Source: Streptomyces sp. NBC_01716 (GTDB lineage Bacteria; Actinomycetota; Actinomycetes; Streptomycetales; Streptomycetaceae). Taken from it: a DNA stretch of 64,000 bases. The notes beneath the pieces are model-generated. The model was given only the letters and a program-made list of their open reading frames with translations. It was not told where the DNA came from and did not search any database. Positions 32,837 through 41,319 of this stretch are shown here, piece by piece. The DNA lies in NCBI RefSeq assembly GCF_036248275.1, contig NZ_CP109181.1, positions 6,572,001 to 6,636,000 on the forward strand, in the 5' to 3' direction. How positions within the stretch are numbered: the first letter of the stretch is position 1; the number at the start of each line of letters is the position of its first letter. Both the position numbers and the translations under genes were made by a program.

Positions 32837-34822
32837 TCAGCGCAGGCGCTCCGCCCCGCTGCCGCGCATCGCGCCGGCGAGGAGATCACCGACGATCTCC
32901 GGCCCGCGCAGCGTCAGTACGGACTCCGGATGGAACTGGACCCCCGCGAAGCCCGGTCCGCGCAGCGCGTGCACCTCTCCCGCGCCGTCCCTGCTGACCT
33001 CGATGCCGCGCGCCGCCAGCGCCGCCGCCCGCTCGTCGTCGCAGCGCGCGGTGAAGCTGTTGTAGAAGCCGACGGTCTCCGTCCGGCCGAAGAGTTCGAT
33101 CCGGGTCTGCGCGCCCTGGTACGGCAGCCGCTTGCGCGCGGTCCTGAGCCCCAGCTCCGCCGCGATCAGCTCGTTGCCGAGGCAGACACCCAGCAGCCCG
33201 TGCCGGTGCTCGCGCAGCAGCGCGGCGGTCAGCGCGCGCAGCGTACGCATCCGGGGACCGGCGGCGTCCGACGGGTCTCCCGGCCCCGGGCCGAGCACCA
33301 CGGGCCCCCGGTGCGCGAGCGCCGCCTCCGTACTGAAGCCGGGTTCGTCGTACCGCCGTACGGTCACCTCCAGACCGGCCGACCGCAGCAGGTGCGCGAG
33401 CATCGACGTGAAGGTGTCCTCGCTGTCGACGACCAGCGCGTGCCCCGTCAGCGACGCCGACCGCTCCCGCATCTTCAGCCAGAACGGCGCCAGTTGCGCG
33501 CGCCGCGAGTCCAGCGCCGCCCGCACGCGCGGGTCGTCCGCGAGCGCCTTCCGTACGGAGGAGCCGTCCGGCCGCCCCGGGTGCACGCCCAGCGCCGTCA
33601 GCACCCCCGCCGCCTTGGCATGGGTCTCGGCGACCTCGCCGGCCGGGTCGGAGTGCCGTACGAGCGTGGCCCCGACCGGCACGCGCAGCCCGCCGTCGGC
33701 GCCGATGTCGGCCGTCCGGATCAGGATCGGCGAGTCGAGGGTCTGCGCCCCGCCCGCGTCCCTCCCCACGAGGGCCAGCGCGCCCGCGTAGTAGCCGCGC
33801 CCCGTGCCGTCCCGCCCCTGCGGCTCGTACCGCGCGATGACGCGGCAGGCGTTCTGCACCGGCGATCCCGTGACGGTCGCGGCGAACATCGTCTCCCGCA
33901 GGACATCACGCACATCGAGCGAGGACCGCCCGCGCAACTCGTACTCCGTGTGCGCGAGATGAGCCATCTCCTTGAGCCGGGGGCCGATCACCACCCCGCC
34001 CATGTCACCCACGGTGCACATCATCTTGAGTTCCTCGTCGACGACCATGGACAGCTCGTCGGTCTCCTTGCGGTCGCCGAGGAAGTCGAGCAGCGCCTCG
34101 GCGGTCGGCCCCTGCGGCGGATAGCGGAACGTCCCGCTGATGGGATTCATCACGACGGTGCCGCCGCTCATCCGCACATGTACCTCGGGGCTGGCCCCGA
34201 CCAGGGTCCGGCCGCCCTTGTCCCCGGTGTGCACCACATACGTCCAGTACGCGCCCCGCTCACCGGCCAGCAGCCGCCGGAAGAGCGCGAGCGCGTCGGC
34301 GCGCCCGAAGCCGGGGATCCGGCCCTCGAAGGTCCGCCTGATGACGAAGTTGGCCCCCTCGCCACGCCCGATCTCGTCCTCGACGACACGCCGGACGACG
34401 TCCGCGTACCGCTCGTCGTCCACGTCGAAGGCGCCGTCCTCGACCTGGACGTGGTGCGCGGGCAGGTGCGCGAGGACCTCCGCGAGCGGCAGCTCGTGCG
34501 TTTCGTCGGCAACGAGCACCGCCAGGGGGGTGCCGTCGTCGTGCGCCTCGAAGCCGCGCTCCCGGATCTGCCGGAACGGCACCAGGGCGAGCGAGGGGCG
34601 CTCGTCCTCGGCCGGGATGTCGGCCAGCCGCGCCGCCTCGCGCACCTCGCCGATGAGCAGCTCCACGGTGTCGTGGTCCCGCCCCGGTGTGCGGCGGCGC
34701 AGCAGGGCGAAGGGCGGGCAGCCGTCGCCGGTGAGCCGGGCCAGGAGCGCGCGGGTGTCCGCGCCGGTGCTGTCTGTACCGGTGCTCTCTGTACGGATGG
34801 CGTCAACGCGAGTGATGTCCAT
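32837..34822 (-). CDS. trpE: Fused anthranilate synthase (TrpE-TrpG)
   Basis: This 661-residue fusion has a chorismate-binding component I (about 1-430), with FVIRRTFEGRI, VMNPISGTFRYPPQG and TGSPVQNACRVIARYEP. A glutamine amidotransferase (about 460-661) follows, with the catalytic Cys in LGVCLGNELIA and GVQFHPESVLT. It makes anthranilate from chorismate and glutamine. The N-terminal region reads PFALLRRRT where feedback-sensitive TrpE proteins have an LLES motif, so tryptophan inhibition may be reduced; PhzE-like fusions share this. ATG 34822 has GGAAGG upstream. Expression is controlled by the trp attenuator just upstream. Confidence 0.9.
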   Translation of the reverse strand: MDITRVDAIRTESTGTDSTGADTRALLARLTGDGCPPFALLRRRTPGRDHDTVELLIGEVREAARLADIPAEDERPSLALVPFRQIRERGFEAHDDGTPLAVLVADETHELPLAEVLAHLPAHHVQVEDGAFDVDDERYADVVRRVVEDEIGRGEGANFVIRRTFEGRIPGFGRADALALFRRLLAGERGAYWTYVVHTGDKGGRTLVGASPEVHVRMSGGTVVMNPISGTFRYPPQGPTAEALLDFLGDRKETDELSMVVDEELKMMCTVGDMGGVVIGPRLKEMAHLAHTEYELRGRSSLDVRDVLRETMFAATVTGSPVQNACRVIARYEPQGRDGTGRGYYAGALALVGRDAGGAQTLDSPILIRTADIGADGGLRVPVGATLVRHSDPAGEVAETHAKAAGVLTALGVHPGRPDGSSVRKALADDPRVRAALDSRRAQLAPFWLKMRERSASLTGHALVVDSEDTFTSMLAHLLRSAGLEVTVRRYDEPGFSTEAALAHRGPVVLGPGPGDPSDAAGPRMRTLRALTAALLREHRHGLLGVCLGNELIAAELGLRTARKRLPYQGAQTRIELFGRTETVGFYNSFTARCDDERAAALAARGIEVSRDGAGEVHALRGPGFAGVQFHPESVLTLRGPEIVGDLLAGAMRGSGAERLR

Positions 34823-34899
34823 ACGGGTGGGGTTCCTTCCGGAGAAGAGGAACGGCCCCGATTCCCGGTCCGTGCCGGCCGGCGGGCCGGGAAACACGG

Positions 34900-34922
34900 A
34901 AGGCCGCCCCTCGGGCGGCCTT
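34900..34922 (-). terminator. trp attenuator terminator hairpin
   Basis: Perfect 10-bp stem AAGGCCGCCC/GGGCGGCCTT with a 3-nt loop, followed on the minus strand by CCGTGTTTCC. It lies between the trpL stop and the anthranilate synthase start, where an attenuator terminator is expected. Confidence 0.88.
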
Positions 34923-34946
34923 GCGATTCGGTGTCGAGCGCGTGAA

Positions 34947-35003
34947 TCAGCGGACCGCCGGATGTGCGGTCCACCACCAAGCCTGGTTCAGCTGCGCCAA
35001 CAT
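34947..35003 (-). CDS. trpL: trp leader peptide
   Basis: The 18-residue reading frame MLAQLNQAWWWTAHPAVR contains three consecutive Trp codons, as in the known Streptomyces trpE leader. Its C-terminal part overlaps the hairpin GGACCGC/GCGGTCC (34952-34972), and the terminator follows 25 nt later. Ribosome stalling at the Trp codons when charged tRNA-Trp is short would favour an antiterminator. A -10 box TATGCT ends 7 nt before the ATG and TTTCAC lies 17 nt further upstream, so the leader itself is probably translated from a leaderless RNA. Confidence 0.9.
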   Translation of the reverse strand: MLAQLNQAWWWTAHPAVR

Positions 35004-35010
35004 GTCGCGG

Positions 35011-35039
35011 AGCATAACCGACATCCCCCGCGCGTGAAA
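35011..35039 (-). promoter_or_regulatory. Promoter of trpL-trpE
   Basis: On the minus strand TTTCAC (35034-35039), a 17-nt spacer and TATGCT (35011-35016) stand 7 nt before the trpL ATG. Confidence 0.6.
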
Positions 35040-35098
35040 CGAACGCGGAGAGACGTCTCAACCACTGAGAGAGGACATGGACGGCCTCCGGGACCCCG

Positions 35099-35104
35099 TA
35101 ATGT
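35099..35104 (+). promoter_or_regulatory. -10 element TAATGT, leaderless start of DAHP synthase
   Basis: TAATGT ends 7 nt before GTG 35112. The divergent trpL promoter lies 60 nt away, so both aromatic pathway genes share one control region. Confidence 0.55.
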
Positions 35105-35111
35105 TGTCCGC

Positions 35112-36467
35112 GTGACCGTGAACGCTGACACCCGAGCACCCGCCGTGCAGGCGACCTGGCGAGACCTCCCCGCGGCGCAGCAGCCCGAGTATCCCGATGC
35201 CGAGGCCCTGCGCGCTGCCGTCGCGGAGCTCGAAAGCTATCCGCCGCTCGTCTTCGCGGGCGAATGCGACCAGCTCCGCGCCAGGATGGGAGCCGTCGCC
35301 AAGAGCGAGGCGTTCCTGCTCCAGGGCGGCGACTGCGCGGAGGCCTTCGACGGCGTGTCCGCCGAGCAGATCCGCAGCAAGCTCAAGACCCTGCTCCAGA
35401 TGGGCGCGGTCCTCACCTACGCGGCCGCCGTGCCGGTCGTGAAGGTGGGCAGGATCGCCGGCCAGTACTCGAAGCCGCGCTCCAAGCCCACCGAGACACG
35501 TGACGGCGTGACGCTGCCCACCTACCGCGGCGACTCCGTCAACGGCTTCGCCTTCACCGAAGAGGCCCGCGTCCCGGACCCCGAGCGCCTGAAGCGGATG
35601 TACCACGCGTCCGCCGCGACGCTCAACCTGGTGCGTGCCTTCACCACCGGTGGCTACGCGGACCTGCGCCAGGTGCACGCCTGGAACCAGGACTTCGTGA
35701 AGTCGTCCCCGTCCGGCCAGCGTTACGAGCGGCTCGCCCGGGAGATCGACAACGCGCTGAACTTCATGAAGGCGGCGGGCACCGACCCGGCGGAGTTCCG
35801 TACGGTCGAGTTCTTCTCCTCGCACGAGGCGCTGCTCCTCGACTACGAGTCGGCGCTGACCCGCGTCGACTCGCGCACCGGCAAGCTGTACGACGTCTCG
35901 GGCCACATGGTCTGGATCGGCGAGCGCACCCGTCAACTGGACGGCGCGCACATCGAGTTCGCCTCGCGGATCGCCAACCCGATCGGCATCAAGCTCGGCC
36001 CGACGACGACCGTGGACGACGCGCTCAGCTACATCGACCGGCTCGACCCCGAGCGCGAGCCCGGCCGGCTGACCTTCGTCGTCCGGATGGGCGCCGACAA
36101 GGTCAGGGACAAGCTCCCCGAGCTGGTCGAGAAGGTCACCGCGTCCGGCGCGACCGTGGCCTGGGTGACCGACCCGATGCACGGCAACACCTTCGAGGCG
36201 GCGTCCGGCCACAAGACCCGCCGGTTCGACGACGTGCTGGACGAGGTCAAGGGCTTCTTCGAGGTCCACAAGGCCCTCGGCACGCACCCGGGCGGCATCC
36301 ATGTCGAGCTGACCGGCGAGGACGTCACCGAATGTGTGGGCGGCGGCGACGAGATCTTCGTCGACGACCTTCACCAGCGGTACGAGACGGCCTGCGACCC
36401 CCGGCTCAACCGCAGCCAGTCGCTCGATCTGGCCTTCCTGGTCGCGGAGATGTACCGGGCGCAGTAG
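35112..36467 (+). CDS. aroH: Class II 3-deoxy-7-phosphoheptulonate (DAHP) synthase
   Basis: This 451-residue type II (plant-like) enzyme condenses phosphoenolpyruvate with erythrose 4-phosphate, the first shikimate step. Visible motifs are FLLQGGDCAEAFDG (metal-binding Cys), VGRIAGQYSKPRS (PEP-binding Arg/Lys), PIGIKLGPTTT, TDPMHGNTF (metal His) and GGIHVELTGEDVTECVGG (metal Glu). Length and order match actinobacterial homologues. GTG 35112 is placed by the -10 box; GTG 35118 is a second possibility. It is divergent from the attenuated anthranilate synthase, so entry and branch steps of Trp synthesis are neighbours. Confidence 0.95.
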   Translation: MTVNADTRAPAVQATWRDLPAAQQPEYPDAEALRAAVAELESYPPLVFAGECDQLRARMGAVAKSEAFLLQGGDCAEAFDGVSAEQIRSKLKTLLQMGAVLTYAAAVPVVKVGRIAGQYSKPRSKPTETRDGVTLPTYRGDSVNGFAFTEEARVPDPERLKRMYHASAATLNLVRAFTTGGYADLRQVHAWNQDFVKSSPSGQRYERLAREIDNALNFMKAAGTDPAEFRTVEFFSSHEALLLDYESALTRVDSRTGKLYDVSGHMVWIGERTRQLDGAHIEFASRIANPIGIKLGPTTTVDDALSYIDRLDPEREPGRLTFVVRMGADKVRDKLPELVEKVTASGATVAWVTDPMHGNTFEAASGHKTRRFDDVLDEVKGFFEVHKALGTHPGGIHVELTGEDVTECVGGGDEIFVDDLHQRYETACDPRLNRSQSLDLAFLVAEMYRAQ

Positions 36468-36511
36468 GACCTGACGGCAGCCGCGGCAGGCACGCGGGAG
36501 ACATACGAGGA

Positions 36512-36546
36512 GTGGGGCGCGGATCGCGATGTGATCCGCGCCCCAC
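36512..36546 (+). terminator. Terminator after DAHP synthase
   Basis: Perfect 14-bp stem GTGGGGCGCGGATC (36512-36525) with its complement (36533-36546), loop GCGATGT. Confidence 0.88.
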
Positions 36547-36584
36547 CCATGCAGGGGGGTCTGTCGCGCACGCCGGGCGGCGGG

Positions 36585-36606
36585 GTAAGGTTAGGTTTGC
36601 CTCACC
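36585..36606 (+). promoter_or_regulatory. Iron box (DmdR/IdeR-type operator) before bfd
   Basis: GGTAAGGTTAGGTTTGCCTCACC-like sequence: the left arm GGTAAGG mirrors CCTCACC and it contains TTAGG, close to the actinobacterial iron-box consensus TTAGGTTAGGCTAACCTAA. It lies about 50 nt before the bfd start, suggesting repression when iron is plentiful. Confidence 0.7.
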
Positions 36607-36657
36607 GTTCAGAACGGGGACGGCGCCAGCCAACGACCCCGCCGGGAGGTGAACCGC

Positions 36658-36957
36658 GTGTACATCTGCTCCTGCTTCGGCATCACCGAGCAGCAGGTAC
36701 GGGAACACGCGGCGGCGGGCGCGTGCACCCCCCGCCAGATCGCGTCGGCCTCCAAGGCCGGCACCGACTGCGGGTCGTGCGTACGAAGCATCCAGTCGCT
36801 CCTCGGGCGCGGCGGCTGCCCGCGCCGTGAGCTGCTGGGGACGGCCGCGGAGCCCGCGATCGTGGAGACGGCGGTCTCCCAGCCGGTGCGGCCGGTGCTC
36901 GCGCAGTCGGGTGCCGTACAGGCTGTGGCCACCTCGGCCGGCCTGGAAGCCGCCTGA
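36658..36957 (+). CDS. bfd: Bacterioferritin-associated ferredoxin
   Basis: This 99-residue protein has an N-terminal BFD-type [2Fe-2S] domain with ligands CSC (residues 4 and 6) and CGSC (about 38 and 41), typical of Bfd, plus an Ala/Val-rich C-terminal extension of about 40 residues. In other bacteria Bfd reduces ferric iron in bacterioferritin to release it. GTG 36658 has GGGAGG 8 nt upstream; GTG 36649 lies inside that site. The iron box upstream and convergent bfr support the role: made when iron is scarce to mobilise stored iron. Confidence 0.9.
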   Translation: MYICSCFGITEQQVREHAAAGACTPRQIASASKAGTDCGSCVRSIQSLLGRGGCPRRELLGTAAEPAIVETAVSQPVRPVLAQSGAVQAVATSAGLEAA

Positions 36958-36972
36958 CGCGCGGCTACGCCG

Positions 36973-37452
36973 TCAGCTGTCCGGCTGCTCGATCAACTGG
37001 GCGATGTAGAGCGGCTCGCCGAGCTTCTCGACCAGATCAAGCTGGGTCTCCAGATAGTCGATGTGGTGCTCCTCGTCCTTGAGGATCGACTCGAAGATCT
37101 TCGCGGACGTGATGTCGGACTTGGCCCGCATGAGCTCGATCCCGCGCCGCAGCCGGTCGATCGCCTCGATCTCGATCTGCCGGTCGAGGTTGAACATCTC
37201 GGTGACCGTCTGGCCGACCCGTACATGGAAAAGCCGCTGATAATTCGGCAGACCCTCCAGGAAGAGAATCCGGTCGGTCAGAACCTCCGCGTGCCTCATT
37301 TCGTCGAACGACTCGGATCGGGTGTACTTCGCGAGCTTCGTCCAACCGAAGTTCTCCTGCATTTTCGCGTGCAGGAAGTACTGGTTGATCGCGGTCAATT
37401 CGGCGGTCAGCTGCTCATTCAGGAACTCGATGACCTCGGGGTCGCCCTGCAT
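36973..37452 (-). CDS. bfr: Bacterioferritin
   Basis: This 159-residue heme-containing ferritin forms a 24-mer iron store. The diiron ferroxidase ligands are in place: Glu18, Glu51, His54, then Glu94 and the EEHHIDYLE block with Glu127/His130. Met52, which binds heme b between subunits, is present in DEMRHAE. ATG 37452 has GGAAGGAG upstream; longer in-frame starts reach 37530. It is convergent with bfd, 15 nt apart. I saw no clear iron box in its own upstream region. Confidence 0.96.
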   Translation of the reverse strand: MQGDPEVIEFLNEQLTAELTAINQYFLHAKMQENFGWTKLAKYTRSESFDEMRHAEVLTDRILFLEGLPNYQRLFHVRVGQTVTEMFNLDRQIEIEAIDRLRRGIELMRAKSDITSAKIFESILKDEEHHIDYLETQLDLVEKLGEPLYIAQLIEQPDS

Positions 37453-37594
37453 CGCAGAGACTCCTTCCGCACGGGGAGTGGCAGTTCGCGCATCCTTGCA
37501 CCACGCATGAAAAGCGTCCAGTAAGTCCATCCTTAGTAGTAGTTGCCCGAATCGGTCGGTACCTGGTCATGACCACCCTTCGCGGTCTGTCACC

Positions 37595-38236
37595 ATGGAA
37601 GGCATGGGTCAGCCGGAAAGCCGGGAAGAGCGGGAGTCCGCGCAGTCCGGGCTTCCGCCGGGGCAGCGGCTCCAGCGCGGCTGGCCGGTCACCCATTACG
37701 GGCCCGTGCCCAAGTTCAAGCCGGACCGCTGGGAGTTCCGGGTCTTCGGCGCCACGGCCGACGGTGAGAAGCGCTGCTGGAATCACGAGGAGTTTTCGGC
37801 CCTGCCGTTCTCCACGGTCGTCGCCGATCTGCATTGCGTCACAAAATTCAGCATGCTCGGGGCCGAATGGGGCGGTGTACTCGCCCGTACCATCCTGGAA
37901 CTGGCGCCGCCCGCGGCCACCGTGACCCATGTGATGGTCTGGGCCGAGTACGGCTACAGCGCCAATATCCGGCTCGCCGACTTCGCGTCGGAACGGACCG
38001 TCTTCGCCACCCACAAAGGCGGCGAACTCCTCACCGCCGAGCACGGATTTCCGCTGCGGCTCGTCGTCCCGCATCTCTACGCGTGGAAGGGCCCGAAATG
38101 GGTCCGGGGCGTGGAGTACATGACCGCCGACCGCCGCGGTTTCTGGGAGGAGCGCGGCTACCACAACATCGGCGACCCCTGGTCCGAGCAGCGCTACTCC
38201 TACCAGGAAGTCCCCGGAGACGGCCCCGAGATCTAG
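37595..38236 (+). CDS. Molybdopterin-dependent (sulfite-oxidase-like) oxidoreductase
   Basis: This 213-residue protein belongs to the small SUOX/YuiH group. It has RWEFRVFG, the Cys-containing loop DLHCVTKFS that would ligate molybdenum, LAPPAATVTHV and the C-terminal GYHNIGDPW typical of the family. There is no signal peptide or Tat motif, so it is cytoplasmic, unlike MsrP. ATG 37595 and ATG 37604 are both possible; neither has a strong binding site. The substrate is unknown. It is a single gene divergent from bfr. Confidence 0.86.
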   Translation: MEGMGQPESREERESAQSGLPPGQRLQRGWPVTHYGPVPKFKPDRWEFRVFGATADGEKRCWNHEEFSALPFSTVVADLHCVTKFSMLGAEWGGVLARTILELAPPAATVTHVMVWAEYGYSANIRLADFASERTVFATHKGGELLTAEHGFPLRLVVPHLYAWKGPKWVRGVEYMTADRRGFWEERGYHNIGDPWSEQRYSYQEVPGDGPEI

Positions 38237-38252
38237 GACAGGACCTGGGGCC

Positions 38253-39128
38253 TTACCCGTGCTCGCGCAGCTTCTTGAGCAGGGCCACGTCCGCCGCGTG
38301 GCCCTCCTTGCCGCCGGGGGTCTCGATCACCAGCGGAACGCCCTCGGTCGCCGGATGCGAGAACAGCGCCCGGAACGGCTCCTCGCCGATATGGCCCGCG
38401 CCGACGTTCACATGCCGGTCCTTGAGGGCGCCGCAGACGTCCTTGGAGTCGTTGGCGTGGATCAGCCGCAGCCGCCCGGGACCCACCGTCTCCACGAGCT
38501 CGTCCAGCGTCCGGCGTGTCCCTCCGGGCGCGGCCAGATTGTGGCCCGCGGCGAAGATGTGGCACGTGTCGAGGCAGACACCGAGCTTGGGGTGCGAGTC
38601 CAGCGCGGCGAAGTACGGACCGAAGTCCCCGGCCAGCGAACAGAGCGAGGAGCCCTGCCCCGCGGTCGACTCCAGCAGCAGATACGGGTCGTCGTCGTGT
38701 GTCAGCTCGTCGAGAAGCGGCAGCAGCAGCTCCCGTACCTGCGCCAGCGCCACCTCGCGCGTCCGCCCGCCGGTCGCCGATCCGGTGTGCACGACGACGC
38801 CCGGCGCGCCGATCTCCCGGCCCCGGCGAAGGCTGTGCCGCAGCGACTCCACGGACCTCTCGGCCGTCTCCGGCGTGTGGGAGCCGAAGTTGATCAGGTA
38901 GGGCGCGTGGATGTACGCGGACAGCCCCTCGGCCGCGCACTCCGCTCGGAACCGTTCGTCCTGCGCGGGATTCCCGCGCGGTGTCGCCCAGCCCCGCGGG
39001 TTGGCGACGAAGACCTGGACGGTCTCGGCGCCGATGTCACGCGCCCAGGCCAGCCCCACGCGGGCGAGACCGCCCGCCACCGGAACATGGCCGCCTACGG
39101 GATTGCGCGGGCGGTCGGGGAGCGTCAA
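38253..39128 (-). CDS. nfo: Endonuclease IV (AP endonuclease, deoxyribonuclease IV)
   Basis: This 291-residue TIM-barrel enzyme cuts 5' of abasic sites in base excision repair. Metal-binding positions are visible: GGHVPVAGG, VVHTGSATGG, LLESTAGQG, LGVCLDTCHIFAAGH, IHANDSKD, HVNVGAGHIG and VIETPGG. The only possible start is TTG 39128, since an in-frame TGA (the kinase stop) lies two codons upstream; GAGG precedes it very closely. It follows the PASTA kinase with no gap, so it is probably co-transcribed and coupled to it, an unusual pairing. Confidence 0.92.
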   Translation of the reverse strand: MTLPDRPRNPVGGHVPVAGGLARVGLAWARDIGAETVQVFVANPRGWATPRGNPAQDERFRAECAAEGLSAYIHAPYLINFGSHTPETAERSVESLRHSLRRGREIGAPGVVVHTGSATGGRTREVALAQVRELLLPLLDELTHDDDPYLLLESTAGQGSSLCSLAGDFGPYFAALDSHPKLGVCLDTCHIFAAGHNLAAPGGTRRTLDELVETVGPGRLRLIHANDSKDVCGALKDRHVNVGAGHIGEEPFRALFSHPATEGVPLVIETPGGKEGHAADVALLKKLREHG

Positions 39129-39131
39129 GCC

Positions 39132-41306
39132 TCAGATTCCCTTGGTCGTGATGGTGATGGTGCTGCCCTCTGGGGCCTCTTCGCCGCCGTCGACGGACTG
39201 CTTCTCCACGGTGTCGTCGAGGAACGGGAAGCTCCGGTCGACCTTCACCTCGAAGCCCGCCTCCGACAGCTCCGTCTTCGCGGCGTCTATAGACTTCCCG
39301 GTGACGTCCGGGACGGCGATCATCCGCGGGCCCTTGGAGATGGTCAGCGTGACGCTGTCGCCGCGGGCGAGCTTGGTGCCCTCCTTCGCGGACTGCCCGG
39401 CCACCGACCCAGCGTCCTCAGGGGAGTTGACCCGCTCGGCCGCGATCCTCACGTCGAGTCCCGCGTCCTCCAGCGAGGCGGTCGCCTCCTCCTCGGACTG
39501 ACCGGTCACGTCGGGCATGTGGACCGGGCTGCCCTTGCTGACGACCAGCGCCACTCCCGCGTCGGGCCGCAGCTCCGTACCCGCCTTCGGCTGGGTGCGG
39601 ATGATGTCGCCCTGATCGGTCTGCTGGTCGAAGGAGCGGGTGACGACGCCGGGCGCGAGCCCGGCCTTCCTGAGGGCGTCCTTGGCGTCGGCCAGCGACT
39701 TGCCGGCCAGATCCGGGACCCGCACGATCTCCGGGCCGCGTGAGATGACGAGGGTCACCGACCCGTTGCCCCGTATCCGCGACCGCGGCTCGGGGTCGGT
39801 GCGCATGACCGTGCCGCGCTCGAACGTCCCGCTGAAGTCCATTTCCACCTTCGCGTCCAGACCGGCGTCGGCGAGGCGCTTCTTCGCGACCTGCTCGGTC
39901 TGTCCGAGGACGGAGGGGACACGGGTGAACTGCCCGGAGTTGATGTACCAGACCCCGACGCCCACACCGAGCACCAGCAGCGCGGCCACCACGATGGCGA
40001 CGACGCCCCTGGGGGGTCCGGACGCGCCCCGGCCGCCCCGGCGGCGCGCGAAAGGCTGTCGCGGCGGGGCGGGCGGTCCCGGCGGCGGCAGCGTGAGCCG
40101 GCTGGTGCGGCGGACCTGGTCGTCTCCCGAGGAGGCGGCCGGGCCGGGCGTACCGGATTCGTCGGCCGACACCGGGGAGCGGACAAGGCGCGGAATCACG
40201 CTCGTACGGTCGTCGGAGCCGTCGCCGAGGCCATCACCCGCACCGGTGGCCGGTGCGGCTCCGGAGGGGGCCAGGGAGGCGTCCCGCGAGCGTCCGGCCC
40301 CGCCGTCGACGCTGTCGTGGCTGTCCTGGGACGGCTCCGAGGCGGCGCCCACCCTTGTGCCGCCCGTGCGGCCCTTGCCGCTCTTGCCGGCCTTCGTGCC
40401 GGCGGCGGCCGACGTGGTCGTGGACGTCGTCGCCTGCGGCGGCATCGCGTCCAGCTGCGCGTCGTCGAGCGCGGCGCGTGTCTCCCGGGTCATCGCGAGA
40501 AGCGCCACCGCGTCCTCGGGGCGGATCTCCGGATTGCGGGCGGTGGCCGCCGCGACCAGCTCGTCCAGCTCGATCGCCATTCCGGGCACGGCGGCGGACG
40601 GCGCGGGCACGTCCTCGTTCAGATGGAGGTAGAGCACCTGCGCGGGGGTGTCCCCGCCGTGCGGCTTGGCGCCGGTCAGCATCTCGTGCAGGACGACACC
40701 GCACGCGTACACGTCGACCCGGGTGTCGGAGGTGCCGTACTCGATCTGCTCGGGGGCGAGATAGGAGACCGTGCCGAGGATCGTGCCGCTGGTGTTGGTG
40801 ACCGAGCCGACGGCCCGTACGAGGCCGAAGTCGGCGACCTTCACCCGGCCGTCGTCCCCTATCAGGACGTTCTCCGGCTTGATGTCCCGGTGGATGAAGC
40901 CGGCCCGGTGCGCGGCGCCCAGCGCGGCCAGCATCGGCTCCAGGATGTCGAGGGCGGCACGCGGCTGGAGGGCGCCGCGCTCGCGCAGGACGTCCCGCAG
41001 CGTGCAGCCCTCCACGTACTCCATCGCCAGATACACGTACGCGCCCTCGGCGCCCTGGTCGAAGACCCCCACCACGTTCGGGTGCGCCAGCCGCGCCACG
41101 GACTTGGCCTCGCGGATGAAGCGCTCCACGAAGACCGAGTCGGTCGCCAGAGCGGGGTGCATCACCTTCAGGGCCAGGACCCGGTCGAGCCGGGTGTCGA
41201 CAGCGCGGTAGACCGTGGCCATGCCGCCGACGGCGATGCGCGCGTCGACGCGGTAACGGCCGTCGAGCACCTGCCCGACAAGAGGGTCCTTGAGCGTCGT
41301 ATCCAC
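39132..41306 (-). CDS. PASTA-domain Ser/Thr protein kinase (PknL-type)
   Basis: This 724-residue kinase has a catalytic domain (about 10-275) with IAVGGMATVY, LALKVMHP, FIHRDIKPENV and VADFGLVRA, all intact. A Ser/Pro/Thr-rich juxtamembrane linker follows (about 280-425), then one transmembrane helix (VAIVVAALLVLGVGVGVWY, about 430-450) and four extracellular PASTA repeats. PASTA repeats bind peptidoglycan fragments. The kinase does not sit beside pbpA/rodA as PknB does. Its place near an Rv2175c-like gene and DAHP synthase instead matches mycobacterial PknL. GTG 41306 follows TAGAAT by 7 nt, so the mRNA is probably leaderless. Confidence 0.92.
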   Translation of the reverse strand: MDTTLKDPLVGQVLDGRYRVDARIAVGGMATVYRAVDTRLDRVLALKVMHPALATDSVFVERFIREAKSVARLAHPNVVGVFDQGAEGAYVYLAMEYVEGCTLRDVLRERGALQPRAALDILEPMLAALGAAHRAGFIHRDIKPENVLIGDDGRVKVADFGLVRAVGSVTNTSGTILGTVSYLAPEQIEYGTSDTRVDVYACGVVLHEMLTGAKPHGGDTPAQVLYLHLNEDVPAPSAAVPGMAIELDELVAAATARNPEIRPEDAVALLAMTRETRAALDDAQLDAMPPQATTSTTTSAAAGTKAGKSGKGRTGGTRVGAASEPSQDSHDSVDGGAGRSRDASLAPSGAAPATGAGDGLGDGSDDRTSVIPRLVRSPVSADESGTPGPAASSGDDQVRRTSRLTLPPPGPPAPPRQPFARRRGGRGASGPPRGVVAIVVAALLVLGVGVGVWYINSGQFTRVPSVLGQTEQVAKKRLADAGLDAKVEMDFSGTFERGTVMRTDPEPRSRIRGNGSVTLVISRGPEIVRVPDLAGKSLADAKDALRKAGLAPGVVTRSFDQQTDQGDIIRTQPKAGTELRPDAGVALVVSKGSPVHMPDVTGQSEEEATASLEDAGLDVRIAAERVNSPEDAGSVAGQSAKEGTKLARGDSVTLTISKGPRMIAVPDVTGKSIDAAKTELSEAGFEVKVDRSFPFLDDTVEKQSVDGGEEAPEGSTITITTKGI

Positions 41307-41313
41307 CCGGCCG

Positions 41314-41319
41314 ATTCTA
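41314..41319 (-). promoter_or_regulatory. -10 element TAGAAT, leaderless start of PASTA kinase
   Basis: On the minus strand TAGAAT ends 7 nt before GTG 41306. This is the best -10 match in the window. Confidence 0.62.
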
